In this document: piece after piece, positions 7,583 through 16,998 of the stretch | Layout: the number at the start of each line of letters is the position of its first letter | Numbering within the stretch: the first letter of the stretch is position 1 | From: Elusimicrobiaceae bacterium | Lineage (GTDB): Bacteria > Elusimicrobiota > Elusimicrobia > Elusimicrobiales > Elusimicrobiaceae | Direction: 5' to 3' | Length of the DNA: 64,000 nt | NCBI GenBank assembly: GCA_017961585.1 | Contig: JAGCWX010000012.1 | Coordinates: forward strand, 1-64,000 | Translations under genes and position numbers: made by a program | The notes under the pieces: model-generated | What the model was told of the DNA's origin: nothing | The model's input: the letters and a program-made list of their open reading frames with translations, nothing else | The model's database searches: none

Positions 7583-8470
7583 TTCAAGATTTTACCGGTT
7601 TATGCGGTATGGCTGGCGTGGCTGGCCACATCCATTAACGTTGTTATTTCCAAACTGGCGGTGCCGTATGTTACTTCGGCCCTGTTCCTGTTTTTTGCGT
7701 GTTTGATTGCCACGCTGTGCTTTCGCATTTATTTTGGGAACAACGACGAGTGGGAAAAACTTTTCCGCAAAGATGTATGGCCCCTAGCTTTGGGGATGGG
7801 TACGGTGGGAACCGCGCTGCCGATGACCATTTTTATGGTGGCGTTAAATTACACGTCGCCGGTCAATGCCGCTATCGCAAACCAATTTGAAATTATTTAC
7901 TCGCTTATTTTATCGGCTATCATCTTGAAAGAACGCCCCACATTAAAACAAATCGGCGGCTCAATGTTGATTTTGCTGGGTGTTGGAATGATTGTTTTGG
8001 AAGGCGGAACCACTTTGCAAGCCAAAGGGGATTTGATGGTAATAGGATGTTTGTGGATGTATCAAGTCAGCCATATTTTTGCCAAAAAATTGCCGACGGA
8101 TTTATCCCCGCAAACCATTGCGGCCGCCCGTGCATTTTACGCGATGCCCGCGCTGGGGATTTTGTGTTTGGTGCTGGCGTTTGTGCAAGGGCCTTTGCAG
8201 TTTGAAGCCAACGTGCCTACCCTTTGGATCATTTTGCTGTCCAGCGCGCTGATTAACTACTTTTTGGGGAACTCGTACTGGTATCAGGCCATTCGCAATA
8301 TGGATTTAAGCAAAGCCACCGCTATTATTTTATCGTACCCGGTGATGACATATGTGCTCTCGGTTGCCTTCGGGCAGGACCGGGTAACGCTTATCAAAAT
8401 AATCGGAATGATTTTAGCCATTGGCGGTGCCTACATTGTCACCGGAATTGTAAAAGGAGCCAAGAAATGA
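7580..8470 (+). CDS. EamA-family (DMT) transporter, copy 2
   Basis: This 296-residue, ten-helix inner-membrane carrier is clearly paralogous to the gene at 6655. Compare GTVGTALPMTIFMVALNYTS with GTFGTALPFTVFLIALHYTT, and LDLSKVTAIYLSYPV with MDLSKATAIILSYPV. The substrate is unknown. It is transcribed from its own leaderless promoter and overlaps the next gene by four bases (ATGA), so it is translationally coupled to the HAD phosphatase. The pair looks like a tandem duplication that kept the promoter with each copy. Confidence 0.9.
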   Translation: MFKILPVYAVWLAWLATSINVVISKLAVPYVTSALFLFFACLIATLCFRIYFGNNDEWEKLFRKDVWPLALGMGTVGTALPMTIFMVALNYTSPVNAAIANQFEIIYSLILSAIILKERPTLKQIGGSMLILLGVGMIVLEGGTTLQAKGDLMVIGCLWMYQVSHIFAKKLPTDLSPQTIAAARAFYAMPALGILCLVLAFVQGPLQFEANVPTLWIILLSSALINYFLGNSYWYQAIRNMDLSKATAIILSYPVMTYVLSVAFGQDRVTLIKIIGMILAIGGAYIVTGIVKGAKK

Positions 8471-9318
8471 AGAAACTCGTTTTGTTTGATTTAGATGGAA
8501 CTCTAGTTACTACCGGGGGAGCAGGATGCCGGGCCCTAACCAAAGGGGCCGAAAAGCTTTACGGTAAAAAACCCGTATTTGATTTTGCACTCATTTCCGG
8601 TCGGACGGATTTGGACAATTTTTCCATCATCTACGGGCTGTTGCACAAAGGTAAAAAACCTTCCGCGGCCGAAGTTAAAAAAATGGAAAAGGCGTATGTG
8701 GATCAACTCCCCACCGAAGTGCGTGCCTTGGTACGCGCCAAGAAATACAACATCATTGCCGGCGTAGATAAATTTTTAAAAGAATTAGCCAAAGAAAAAG
8801 ATGTCGTGCTGGGCTTAGGTACCGGCAATGTGGAAAAAGGGGCTTTCATTAAATTGGAACCCAGCGGACTGGGAAAATATTTTACAGTGGGCGGATATGG
8901 TACGGACGGACATACCCGTGAGGAAATGCTCAAAGCCGCCGTCAAACGTGCCGAGAAAAAATTTAAAACTAAATTCTCTCCGGATCAAGTTTTCGTCATT
9001 GGCGACACCCACCGCGACATTTGCGCCGCCAAAAACTGTGGTTTTCACAGTGCGGTAATCACTACCGGGTTAGGAGATCCCAAAAAAATCCAGCGCGCTG
9101 CGGCCGAACTGGAAGTTCCTAATTTTAAAGACACCACCATCTTGCGTGTGTGGTTAGGCTTAAAAACCGACCCTAAAGGCGTCAAACGTGGCCGTTACAT
9201 TATGCCGGCCAGTGCTATTGAACACGTGTTTTTCAGCCGTACCGGCATTGATGAGGACCGCCTCAAAATGTTGCGTATTAAAAAATATTCGGATTTAGAA
9301 TCCGGCACAATTATGTAA
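8467..9318 (+). CDS. HAD-superfamily hydrolase (phosphoglycolate-phosphatase-like)
   Basis: This 283-residue protein has HAD motif I FDLDGTLV at residues 6-13 (nucleophile and acid Asp), motif II in LGLGTGNVEKGA near residue 117, and motif IV VFVIGDTHRDICAAK near 177. A helical cap lies between motifs I and II. This predicts a cytosolic phosphatase of small phosphorylated metabolites; the substrate cannot be assigned. After the HAD domain a tail of about 55 residues (from KTDPKGVKRGRY) is unusual for this group and has no obvious homology. The ATG overlaps the stop of the upstream transporter. Confidence 0.88.
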   Translation: MKKLVLFDLDGTLVTTGGAGCRALTKGAEKLYGKKPVFDFALISGRTDLDNFSIIYGLLHKGKKPSAAEVKKMEKAYVDQLPTEVRALVRAKKYNIIAGVDKFLKELAKEKDVVLGLGTGNVEKGAFIKLEPSGLGKYFTVGGYGTDGHTREEMLKAAVKRAEKKFKTKFSPDQVFVIGDTHRDICAAKNCGFHSAVITTGLGDPKKIQRAAAELEVPNFKDTTILRVWLGLKTDPKGVKRGRYIMPASAIEHVFFSRTGIDEDRLKMLRIKKYSDLESGTIM

Positions 9319-9328
9319 GAGGTTTACT

Positions 9329-9889
9329 ATGCAATGGTCTCACGCCGCTGAACAATTTACCAACGCGTTAGCATCTTCGGATCCGATCCCCGGAGGGGGG
9401 GCGGCCGGTGCCATGGCCGGTGCTATGGGCTGCGCTTTGGTGCTGATGGCAATCGGCACTACGTTAAAACGTAAAAACACCCCACAAGAAGCTCACCCTA
9501 TACTTGAGCAAGCGCAAAAAAAATTAATTGGGTTGCATAACACTCTCAAAGGATTTATCCAAAAAGATAGCGACGCATATGCCGCCTACTTGACCGCCAC
9601 TAAATTGCCGAAAGACAATCCGTCCCGTACGCAAGCCGTACAAGATGCTTTGTGGTTTGCCGCGTGCGTGCCGGCCGACACGGCCACCACCTGTTTGCAC
9701 GTGCTTAAAGAGGCCGCTCTCGTACGCCCACTGATTGACAAAATTATCCTTTCCGACATTGCCTGCGCCCAACATTTGCTCAAAGGTGCCATAGCTTGCA
9801 GTGCGGAAAATATTCGTGCAAACTTGATTTTTATTACTGATACTGCGCGCATTGAGAAATTAAACAAACAATTGGAAACTTTTTTATGA
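9329..9889 (+). CDS. Formiminotetrahydrofolate cyclodeaminase-like protein
   Basis: This 186-residue protein matches the stand-alone cyclodeaminase (FTCD_C) family. It has SDPIPGGGAAGAMAGAMGCAL near residue 17, VPADTATTCLHVL near 114 and SDIACAQHLLKGAIACSAENIRANL near 140. The family converts 5-formimino-THF to 5,10-methenyl-THF plus ammonia, feeding one-carbon units from His or purine breakdown, although several stand-alone members have unproven roles. AAGAGG precedes the ATG. It overlaps the next gene by four bases, so the HAD protein, this enzyme and the unknown at 9886 form an operon. Confidence 0.88.
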   Translation: MQWSHAAEQFTNALASSDPIPGGGAAGAMAGAMGCALVLMAIGTTLKRKNTPQEAHPILEQAQKKLIGLHNTLKGFIQKDSDAYAAYLTATKLPKDNPSRTQAVQDALWFAACVPADTATTCLHVLKEAALVRPLIDKIILSDIACAQHLLKGAIACSAENIRANLIFITDTARIEKLNKQLETFL

Positions 9890-11454
9890 CACAAGAACCT
9901 TCCATTCGTGAACGCATGCTAAACACTCTTTATAATATGCTACCCAGCATAGATAACGACTATGCCGCTAAGCTCGTTTACACTTTGGAAGATAAAAAGA
10001 CAATCGCCCAGTTGCAGCAAGACATTGCCGATTTGGCCGCACAGCTCAGTTCCGATTCGCCCATGACGGACACCCTCATTGCCAAAATGTTGCTGGACGA
10101 ATGCACCCTAGCTGCCGCCCTCAAACAACTGCGCGTTTACAACAATTCCACTTCTATTACTGAGCTGGCTGCTGCGCTCAATTTACCCGCCACGGATACC
10201 AGCAAACTGCTGGAAGTTTATGCTTCTTTTTCTTCGCGCCAATATTTTGATGAGGCTTTTGAAGAAGCATTTAAACAACAAGCTGCGCAACAAACCAACC
10301 ATTCCGATAAAGAACAAGTGCAAGCAGCTGTGAATATTTTACTTGAACAAGCAACTCAGTTAGAAGAAAAAGATGCACAAGTAATTTCTCAAAACCGCAG
10401 TGATATTTTTACTCTAGCAGATCAATATCACTTGCCTGTTGTATTGACCGCGCAGCTTGAAGTATTATATTCTCAACCGGCCAGCGTTTTAATCAAGCCG
10501 GAATTTGAAAAATTATATCAAGAACTTTTTGCACAACATACCAACGAACACCTGTGTGCTTGCTTAACGGCACGTACGCTTTTATGTCAAATTACTTCTA
10601 AAGATGCGCAAGATATTGCCCAAACTTCTAAGTTATTAAATGACGAACTTTTAGAAGAAGATTTAATGATTATTGCTTGCCGTTACCTCAAAGTAAAAAC
10701 CCCGCAAGATATTGCAAACACGTTTGATGGGGTTCTTCAAAAATTACCGTATGCCGATAATCCACAAGAAAATTTGGGCTTGGCTGTGCGCGTATTATTG
10801 GATGGAACCCCCGAAAGTTTTGACCGCGCCCTACGGCAAGCAGCCCTCACGCGGGACCGCAACCTACTGTTTAAACAACTTTGCGGGCAACCCCTTTATG
10901 CTGGTTTTGAAATAGAGCTGGCTCAACATTTCGGCGGCAAAAAAAATTATGAACAACTCAACCACGAAATGCATACACTGCTGCAAACTCTTGCATATTG
11001 TTCTTCGCCGGATGAAAACAAAGAATTAGCTTGCAAAGTGCTTTTAGGAACCTTGCCCATACCACAAGCGCAAGATCAAGCCGCCTATCTGCGCGACGTT
11101 GCTGCCAACACCTTAACCCAAGATTTAGCCGCTAACGTAATTAAAAATTATCGTGGAACACAATCTCCCAAGCAGCTAGCTCGCTTCTTTACAAGCCGGT
11201 TGGCCCCATATAAATTTTGGAAATCCAACCGGGATAAACATATTTTTGCCTTGCGCAGCTTAGTGGAAGAACTAAACGGCACTTACAATCAAACCGTAAG
11301 CACCTGGGTGCTAGACCGCTTGGAACACGGTGCCGACATTGAAGAACTAGGGGCTCTTTTAGAACGTATTAACCAGCAAAAAATGGATGATATTTCGCTG
11401 CAAGCATTGCTAACAGAGAATAGCTTAAAAAAATCGGCGGAAAAATTCCTATAA
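9886..11454 (+). CDS. Large all-helical protein of unknown function
   Basis: This 522-residue protein is rich in Leu, Gln, Ala and Asp, with no signal peptide and no membrane segment, so it is cytosolic. It reads as repeated helix pairs about 40-60 residues long, each with recurring LA..L...Y or LL.E patterns, suggesting an alpha-solenoid or bundle scaffold. No catalytic motif is visible and I do not recognise the family. Translation is coupled to the cyclodeaminase gene by an ATGA overlap. No terminator hairpin follows, but a separate promoter for the next gene begins at 11468. Confidence 0.8.
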   Translation: MTQEPSIRERMLNTLYNMLPSIDNDYAAKLVYTLEDKKTIAQLQQDIADLAAQLSSDSPMTDTLIAKMLLDECTLAAALKQLRVYNNSTSITELAAALNLPATDTSKLLEVYASFSSRQYFDEAFEEAFKQQAAQQTNHSDKEQVQAAVNILLEQATQLEEKDAQVISQNRSDIFTLADQYHLPVVLTAQLEVLYSQPASVLIKPEFEKLYQELFAQHTNEHLCACLTARTLLCQITSKDAQDIAQTSKLLNDELLEEDLMIIACRYLKVKTPQDIANTFDGVLQKLPYADNPQENLGLAVRVLLDGTPESFDRALRQAALTRDRNLLFKQLCGQPLYAGFEIELAQHFGGKKNYEQLNHEMHTLLQTLAYCSSPDENKELACKVLLGTLPIPQAQDQAAYLRDVAANTLTQDLAANVIKNYRGTQSPKQLARFFTSRLAPYKFWKSNRDKHIFALRSLVEELNGTYNQTVSTWVLDRLEHGADIEELGALLERINQQKMDDISLQALLTENSLKKSAEKFL

Positions 11455-11467
11455 AAAGCTGTTCTTT

Positions 11468-11499
11468 TTGGTTCTAATTTGCTATGCTGTTATCATAGC
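11468..11499 (+). promoter_or_regulatory. Promoter with an inverted repeat over the -10 box
   Basis: TTGGTT (11468-11473), a 17-bp spacer and TATCAT (11491-11496). The inverted repeat GCTATG (11481-11486) / CATAGC (11494-11499) covers the -10 box, where a repressor could block initiation. Confidence 0.55.
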
Positions 11500-11529
11500 A
11501 GGGTTATATTTAATACAGGGTGATCAACA

Positions 11530-14346
11530 ATGAGATATTGGGTATATATTAACGACAAAGTAGATGGTCCTTACGAGGAAACCAATTTAGTAACGGTACC
11601 CGGTTTCACGCCGGATACGTTAATCTGCTCGGAAGAAGTGGCCTCCAACGGCGGCCAGGAATGGGTAAAAGCTTCTTCTATTTTTGAATTTGACGAAGTC
11701 CCGGTGGATCCCGCTCCGGTGGCCCCTGTTGCGGCAGCACCCGTTGCTGCGGTAGCTCCGGCCGTGGCAAATACCGTTGATACAGCGGCCTTGCTGTCCC
11801 GGTTGGAAACACTCACGCAAGAAGTTTCCCATTTACAAAATCAGTTGTCTTCCATGCAAACCCATTTAGATCAAACGCTGGAAGAAAATAAAAAATTAGC
11901 CCAACAAGTATCCACCCCTGTTCATGAGCAACCCCTCCCTGAAGTGCACGTTGCACAACCGCAAATGCAAATTCCTGAGGAAGAACCTTTGCCGGAAGTG
12001 GAACTCCCTGTAGAAGAACCGTTACCTCAGGCGGACCTTCCTGCCGAAGAACCTTTACCACAGTTAGATTTACCTGCGGACGAGCCCTTGCACGACGAAG
12101 TGAACTTACCTACGGATCAACCAGTTGCGGCTGTATTGCCGGAAGAGCAATCGGTAGATGAAGCCGGACCGGAAGAAGAATTGGTATTACGCTCGGCATT
12201 AGATTCCTTGTACGGGGAAAAACCTATTTCTGAAAATGTACAAGAAGAAGCTTTCCAAGATTTGTTACCCGGCCGTGAAAAAGAAACCGTTGCTGACATT
12301 GCAGACGATTTGGAATTGATTCCGGTAAAGGAAGAAAATTCCACGGTCAAAGAAGCCCTAATCACCACCCCTTCTGCCGACGAAGCCGCTAAAGATGCGT
12401 TGATTGAGGAGTTGACTTCTTCGCCTAAAGAAGATGTCATTGATCAAATCATCCAAGAACATCAAGAAGAGAAAAAAGATTCTGTGGTGCCTGGCATTGC
12501 CACCGGGGCAACAGCCGTTGCTGCTGCCGCGGGATTGGCTGCTTTAGCCGGCACAAAAGAGAAATCGGCCGAAACATTGGAGATTGCACCCGATAAAGAA
12601 AATCCCTTCCACTTGGAAGAAGTACTTCCTTCTGATCAATTACCGGCTGATGTTCCCGCCAAAAAAGAAGAACCTATTTTAGATTTGCCCGAATTGACCC
12701 CACTTCCCGATGAGATACAACAAGATGGGGCCTTGCCGCCTGCCTCCACTTCTCAAAGCGATGTAATTGAAGAGTTGGTTCCGGGTGCTACGCTTGATAA
12801 AGAAAATGAACTTGAAAAACGCGAAAAAGCAGACGGCTTTTACTTAAGACCGGAAGAAGAAACTCCGGAAGAACAAAAACCGTCCCTCGATTTGGATTCT
12901 GTAAACGAAAGTCCTGCCCTGCAAGAAGAGCCGGCTCCTGCTGAAGAAGTCGTGACGGAAGAACCGGTCCTTAATTTGGAACCTGTAAATGAGGAACCTA
13001 CCGTTCAGGAAGAATCGGCTTCTGCTGAGGAAGCAACCGCGCAAGAGCCGACCACCGAACCGGAACCCGTAAACGAAGAACCGGCCGTGCAAGAAGAACC
13101 TGCTCCCGTAGAAGAAGCAGTCACGGAAAAACCGACTGTTGAACCTGAACCCGTGCAAGAGGAACCGGCTTCCACGGAAGAAACAGCCAAGGAAGAAACT
13201 AAAACTTTAACACAAAAAGATTTAGAAGATGCTTTTGGCCCATTGGAAGATCAACCCGCTTTAAAAGAAGATGCCCAGTCTAGCAAAGGAACCGCGGCAG
13301 TGATTGGTGCGGGTGCCATCGGTGCAGCCGCTTTAGCTGCTTTGGCTGCCAAACAACAAGAACCCGAACCTCAAACGTTGGAAGAAACGTTGGAAAAAAC
13401 GTTATCCGGCTCGGCGCAAACTATGCTTTCGGACAATCCCAACGATTTGACCGAAATTGAACTCAAAGAAGGGTCCACTTATTTGATTTCAGACTTTGTG
13501 CCCCCAGCTCAAATGACCGACGACTTTGCGCAAATGTTGGGTGTGCGCAAAGAAGATGCATTGCAAAACACTTCCTTCCAAGATATCCTGGCCACCACCG
13601 GCCAAACGACTAGACCTTTGGCCACCAAAGAGGGAATGCCTGCAGATTTAGCCGCTACGCAAATCAACTTGGAAAATACCATCCAAGCCAAGCGGGGGGC
13701 CTCGCTGGATATTAAAACCGTCCCCATGGTACACGAACCTGCCCAATCCAACCGATTGGATATGAGTGGGCTTAATAACGACGTCAATGCTCAACATGAT
13801 ATCAAACGTGCTACAAAAGGTATCAATGCAAAAATGATAGCAGGCATTTTAATCGGGATATTGCTGTTCATCATCCTCTACGTCTTGTTAGGATTGATGC
13901 ACTTGTTGCCCAATGCCATCAACGTGTTTGGCGATAAGAAGGCAACTGCTCAAGTAGAACAACCGGCCGAAGAGTTGCTTTCGCAACAACCTGCCCAACT
14001 ACAGCCGCAACTGCCGCAGGAACAAGGGCCAAAAGATGATGCTACTGCCGACCAGGAAGATGCATTGTATCGCGTGCAAAGTTTCCCGTTGCCTAACGGA
14101 TTTACGTTGCAACAATTTATTGAAAACAAACACGCTTATGCTGAACCAGAACAAATCACGTGGGAAGTAAGCGAATCGGTAGAACCGGATAATTACTCCA
14201 TATTGGTCAAAGTACCGCCGGAGAATCCGCAAAGCTTCAAAACCTCATACCGCTTCAATTACAACATGGTATCGGGCTTGTTAGATCCAACTACTTCGGA
14301 TGCCAAGAACTTGTTGGATCAGGCCTACGGAAACGCCCCGAGGTAA
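11530..14346 (+). CDS. Giant acidic GYF_2-domain membrane protein
   Basis: This 938-residue protein starts with a GYF_2 (DUF4339-type) domain: YWVYINDKVDGPYEETNL through GGQEWVKASSIFEF, about residues 3-55. A short Ala-Pro linker, a coiled coil (about 85-125) and very long Pro-Glu-rich repeats follow (EEPLPEVELP-type units near 150-200; EEPxVQEEPAPxEE-type units near 455-560). Two Gly-Ala hydrophobic patches (about 322-340 and 592-612) precede a true membrane helix, ILIGILLFIILYVLLGL, at about residue 780, then a C-terminal domain of about 130 residues. The topology suggests a cytoplasmic sensing or scaffold part and an external tail. The role is unknown. It is probably a lineage-specific envelope organiser, which is inference. 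Confidence 0.85.
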   Translation: MRYWVYINDKVDGPYEETNLVTVPGFTPDTLICSEEVASNGGQEWVKASSIFEFDEVPVDPAPVAPVAAAPVAAVAPAVANTVDTAALLSRLETLTQEVSHLQNQLSSMQTHLDQTLEENKKLAQQVSTPVHEQPLPEVHVAQPQMQIPEEEPLPEVELPVEEPLPQADLPAEEPLPQLDLPADEPLHDEVNLPTDQPVAAVLPEEQSVDEAGPEEELVLRSALDSLYGEKPISENVQEEAFQDLLPGREKETVADIADDLELIPVKEENSTVKEALITTPSADEAAKDALIEELTSSPKEDVIDQIIQEHQEEKKDSVVPGIATGATAVAAAAGLAALAGTKEKSAETLEIAPDKENPFHLEEVLPSDQLPADVPAKKEEPILDLPELTPLPDEIQQDGALPPASTSQSDVIEELVPGATLDKENELEKREKADGFYLRPEEETPEEQKPSLDLDSVNESPALQEEPAPAEEVVTEEPVLNLEPVNEEPTVQEESASAEEATAQEPTTEPEPVNEEPAVQEEPAPVEEAVTEKPTVEPEPVQEEPASTEETAKEETKTLTQKDLEDAFGPLEDQPALKEDAQSSKGTAAVIGAGAIGAAALAALAAKQQEPEPQTLEETLEKTLSGSAQTMLSDNPNDLTEIELKEGSTYLISDFVPPAQMTDDFAQMLGVRKEDALQNTSFQDILATTGQTTRPLATKEGMPADLAATQINLENTIQAKRGASLDIKTVPMVHEPAQSNRLDMSGLNNDVNAQHDIKRATKGINAKMIAGILIGILLFIILYVLLGLMHLLPNAINVFGDKKATAQVEQPAEELLSQQPAQLQPQLPQEQGPKDDATADQEDALYRVQSFPLPNGFTLQQFIENKHAYAEPEQITWEVSESVEPDNYSILVKVPPENPQSFKTSYRFNYNMVSGLLDPTTSDAKNLLDQAYGNAPR

Positions 14347-14358
14347 CCTCCCTTATAC

Positions 14359-14391
14359 AAAAATTCCCCAGGCTATTCCTGGGGAATTTTT
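14359..14391 (+). terminator. Intrinsic terminator
   Basis: A 14-bp perfect stem (AAAAATTCCCCAGG / CCTGGGGAATTTTT) with a 5-nt loop. Confidence 0.93.
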
Positions 14392-14399
14392 ATGCTTAA

Positions 14400-14430
14400 A
14401 GACCTATTTTTAATATAGGTCTAAAGGCCC
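14400..14430 (+). promoter_or_regulatory. TAGGTC inverted-repeat element upstream of a secreted-protein gene
   Basis: AGACCTAT (14400-14407) and ATAGGTCT (14415-14422) form an inverted repeat, followed by AAAGGCCCTGG. The motif resembles those before the genes at 2527 and 26834. A -10-like TAAAAT lies near 14455. Confidence 0.5.
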
Positions 14431-14502
14431 TGGTATAACGTAATGCGTAAATTTTAAAATAGTAGTGTAAGTAGTTAAGTATCTGAAAAGGAGAACTATT
14501 GT

Positions 14503-15606
14503 ATGAAAAATGCTGTAAAGCTATTGTGTGCCTTAGGGGCATTGTTTCTGTGTTTACCCACTTCTGCACAGCTGGGCCCTAAATTGCCCAAGAAGCCAAT
14601 CAAAATTGTAAAACCCACGCCCGGTATCAAAAAACCAGGGCCCCGGTTGCCTAGAACGCAGCGCTACATTCCTTCAAACGTGATAAATCAACGAGTAGCC
14701 ACCCATGTGCAAAGAGTAGCCAAAAAATACGTCACCCCGACTATGCAAAGCCACTCTTTGAATTTGCAGCACGATATTTTAGCCAGCAGTGTTGGCTCTC
14801 GTACCGCAGGAGATTATGGTGCTTTGCAAGAAGGGTTGGGCTATTCAAATTCATTTCCCAATGCCCGCAAACAAGTTTTGGAAGATATCAAACAAGGGAT
14901 AAGAACATATCCTTCCCGGGCCTTACTTATGGCGGACATCCAAGAATATTTAAAAAAGGCCACCCCCAACACGGTGGTAAACATTACCGTAGTCCCTGAA
15001 TATTCTAAATTACCGCTGGGCCACTACGAAGTGTTTGAAATTCCTCTTGAACAAATTTTCCCCAAAAATACCAAAAGAAGAGGTCGGATCAAAATGGAAA
15101 ACGGAGAAAGAGATATTGTTTTAAATCAAAGGCATGAAGTTATTCTTAGACCGTTGGAATCCACCTCTAGCGAACTGCATATCCTGGATCGCGATCAGTT
15201 ATTTGACGTAGATTTTGCAAAATCTGTGCCCAGCTCTATCCAGGGCCAGCAGTTTGCCTCCGCCAGTGAATTTTGGACTGCTTTGGGTGGAAAACAACAG
15301 TATAGTTTAGTGGGAGATTTGTTTGAAGATTTAAAACTCTTCTTCGTTAACCAATCCAGTTTCTTAAAAGAACCGATGCAACCCCTTGCACGTGTTGAAT
15401 ACCAAATTGATGGGCATACTTATGACGTTTATGATCTGCCCACGGAAGACTTGGAACTGTTTGGTCAATCCAAACTAAAAGAAGACCATACCATCTGTTT
15501 GGTTCGTGCCGATCAATTAGCCGAAGGGAAACTGTTGCCCGGCAGCATCAAATTTGATTTTGACAGCATGTTACAAAACCATCTTTTGTACAAAACCGTC
15601 AAATAA
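14503..15606 (+). CDS. Secreted protein of unknown function
   Basis: This 367-residue protein has a signal peptide (NAVKLLCALGALFLCLPTSA, cleavage near residue 22), then a basic Pro-Lys-rich linker (QLGPKLPKKPIKIVKPTPG) and a larger globular part with no cysteine. I do not recognise a family. The N-terminal start of the mature part (AQLGPKL) recalls AQTIGPRL of the protein at 2527, and both genes share a TAGGTC-type upstream element, so they may belong to one regulon. AAAGGAGAA precedes the ATG. A bidirectional terminator closes it against pepT. Confidence 0.75.
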   Translation: MKNAVKLLCALGALFLCLPTSAQLGPKLPKKPIKIVKPTPGIKKPGPRLPRTQRYIPSNVINQRVATHVQRVAKKYVTPTMQSHSLNLQHDILASSVGSRTAGDYGALQEGLGYSNSFPNARKQVLEDIKQGIRTYPSRALLMADIQEYLKKATPNTVVNITVVPEYSKLPLGHYEVFEIPLEQIFPKNTKRRGRIKMENGERDIVLNQRHEVILRPLESTSSELHILDRDQLFDVDFAKSVPSSIQGQQFASASEFWTALGGKQQYSLVGDLFEDLKLFFVNQSSFLKEPMQPLARVEYQIDGHTYDVYDLPTEDLELFGQSKLKEDHTICLVRADQLAEGKLLPGSIKFDFDSMLQNHLLYKTVK

Positions 15607-15638
15607 ACAATTACACTCCACCCAACGTGGGGGGAATT

Positions 15639-15672
15639 AAAAAATCCTCCGGTTTATGCCGGAGGATTTTTT
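15639..15672. terminator. Bidirectional terminator between convergent genes
   Basis: A 14-bp stem (AAAAAATCCTCCGG / CCGGAGGATTTTTT) is flanked by A and T tracts, so it can serve both the secreted-protein gene (+) and pepT (-). Confidence 0.93.
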
Positions 15673-15690
15673 GTGCAATTTGTTGGCTAA

Positions 15691-16932
15691 TTATTTTTGC
15701 GCTACGGCGTTGGTCGCAATGCTTTTAAGTACGCGCAATGCTTTTTCCGCCCAATTTAAACTGCACCATTCATAGGGCCCATGTGGGTTTTCGTACCCGG
15801 CAAAAATGTTGGGAGTAGGTAACCCTTTAAACGTCATTTGCGCCCCGTCGGTACCGCCGCGGGCCTGTGTTAAACGGTACGAGATGTTATTCTCTTTAAG
15901 GGCCTTTTCCAACAATTCCATAGCTTGCGGACGAGTTTTTAAAATATCGCGCATGTTGCGGTACTGTTCTTTAAATTCCACTTCAATTTTAGCCGCCGGA
16001 TATTTGGCACGTTTTTGATCTACCAAATCCAGCAAATCTTGTTTAAACTGGGCAAATTTGGTTAGGTCGTGCTCACGCACCAGGCCTTGCACTTCGGCAC
16101 TTTCCAATCCACCGGTAATATCTTTAAACAAAATAAAGCCGTCTTCCTTATCTGTAGTTTCCGGCAATTTATTTTCTGGCCACGATGCAATAATATCCGC
16201 CGCGATACGCACCGGATTGGCCATAAACCCTTTGGCAGAACCGGGGTGGCAAGATTTACCGGTAATGTGTAGTACAAAACTATCGGCGTTAAAATTGCCG
16301 CAATCAATATCGCCCAAGTTGGCGCCGTCTATCGTATAGGCAAAGTCGGCCGCAAATTTCTTTACATCAAAATAAGTAATCCCCGTGCCGGTTTCCTCAT
16401 CAATGGTAAACGCTACTTTTAAAGGGCCGTGTTTAATTTCGGGATGCGATACCAAGTATTCCACCAACGTCATAATGATAGCAATGCCCAGCTTATCGTC
16501 CGCACCCAAGAGTGTGTTACCATCTGCAGTTACAATAGCATCTCCCACGCATTGGGACAAACGCGGCGCGGTTTGTTCGTTTAACACCATATTTTTAGCG
16601 GCATTGATAACCAGTGGCCCACCAGCATAATTTTCGTGCAGAACGGGGTGGATATCGTGTCCGTTATAATCGCTCACCGTATCCATGTGCGCAAAAAAAC
16701 CAATGGTAGGGGCCGGCGCTTGGGTATTGGCCGGAAGTAGCCCGGTTACAAAACCGTATTCATCTACTTCCACTTCTTGCAGGCCGGCTTTTTTCATTTC
16801 ATCCGCCATTTGATGAGCAAAAGAAATTTGTGCGTCCGTAGAGGGAACCACCGTGCTGGCACCGTCGCTGGTAGTATCTACTGCCACGTAACGTGCCAAG
16901 CGTTTATAAATTTTTTGTTGTAATTCGTTCAT
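15691..16932 (-). CDS. pepT: Peptidase T (tripeptidase)
   Basis: This 413-residue M20-family metallopeptidase cleaves the N-terminal residue of tripeptides in the cytoplasm. Visible zinc-site and catalytic motifs are IGFFAHMDTVSDY (His and Asp, about residues 77-89), LLGADDKLGIA (bridging Asp), FTIDEETGTG (general-base Glu and ligand) and IDGANLGDIDCGNFNAD. SCHPGSAKG in the dimerisation domain is also typical. The frame stays open 12 codons further upstream, but AGGGAGA precedes the internal ATG (MNELQQKIYKR), which is the family start. It is divergently arranged from the lipoprotein gene at 16999. Confidence 0.95.
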   Translation of the reverse strand: MNELQQKIYKRLARYVAVDTTSDGASTVVPSTDAQISFAHQMADEMKKAGLQEVEVDEYGFVTGLLPANTQAPAPTIGFFAHMDTVSDYNGHDIHPVLHENYAGGPLVINAAKNMVLNEQTAPRLSQCVGDAIVTADGNTLLGADDKLGIAIIMTLVEYLVSHPEIKHGPLKVAFTIDEETGTGITYFDVKKFAADFAYTIDGANLGDIDCGNFNADSFVLHITGKSCHPGSAKGFMANPVRIAADIIASWPENKLPETTDKEDGFILFKDITGGLESAEVQGLVREHDLTKFAQFKQDLLDLVDQKRAKYPAAKIEVEFKEQYRNMRDILKTRPQAMELLEKALKENNISYRLTQARGGTDGAQMTFKGLPTPNIFAGYENPHGPYEWCSLNWAEKALRVLKSIATNAVAQK

Positions 16933-16998
16933 AAAAAATCTCCCTAAAAAGCTATTTTTATTATACAATTTTATATATCTTATTTCCGGAGGATTTCT

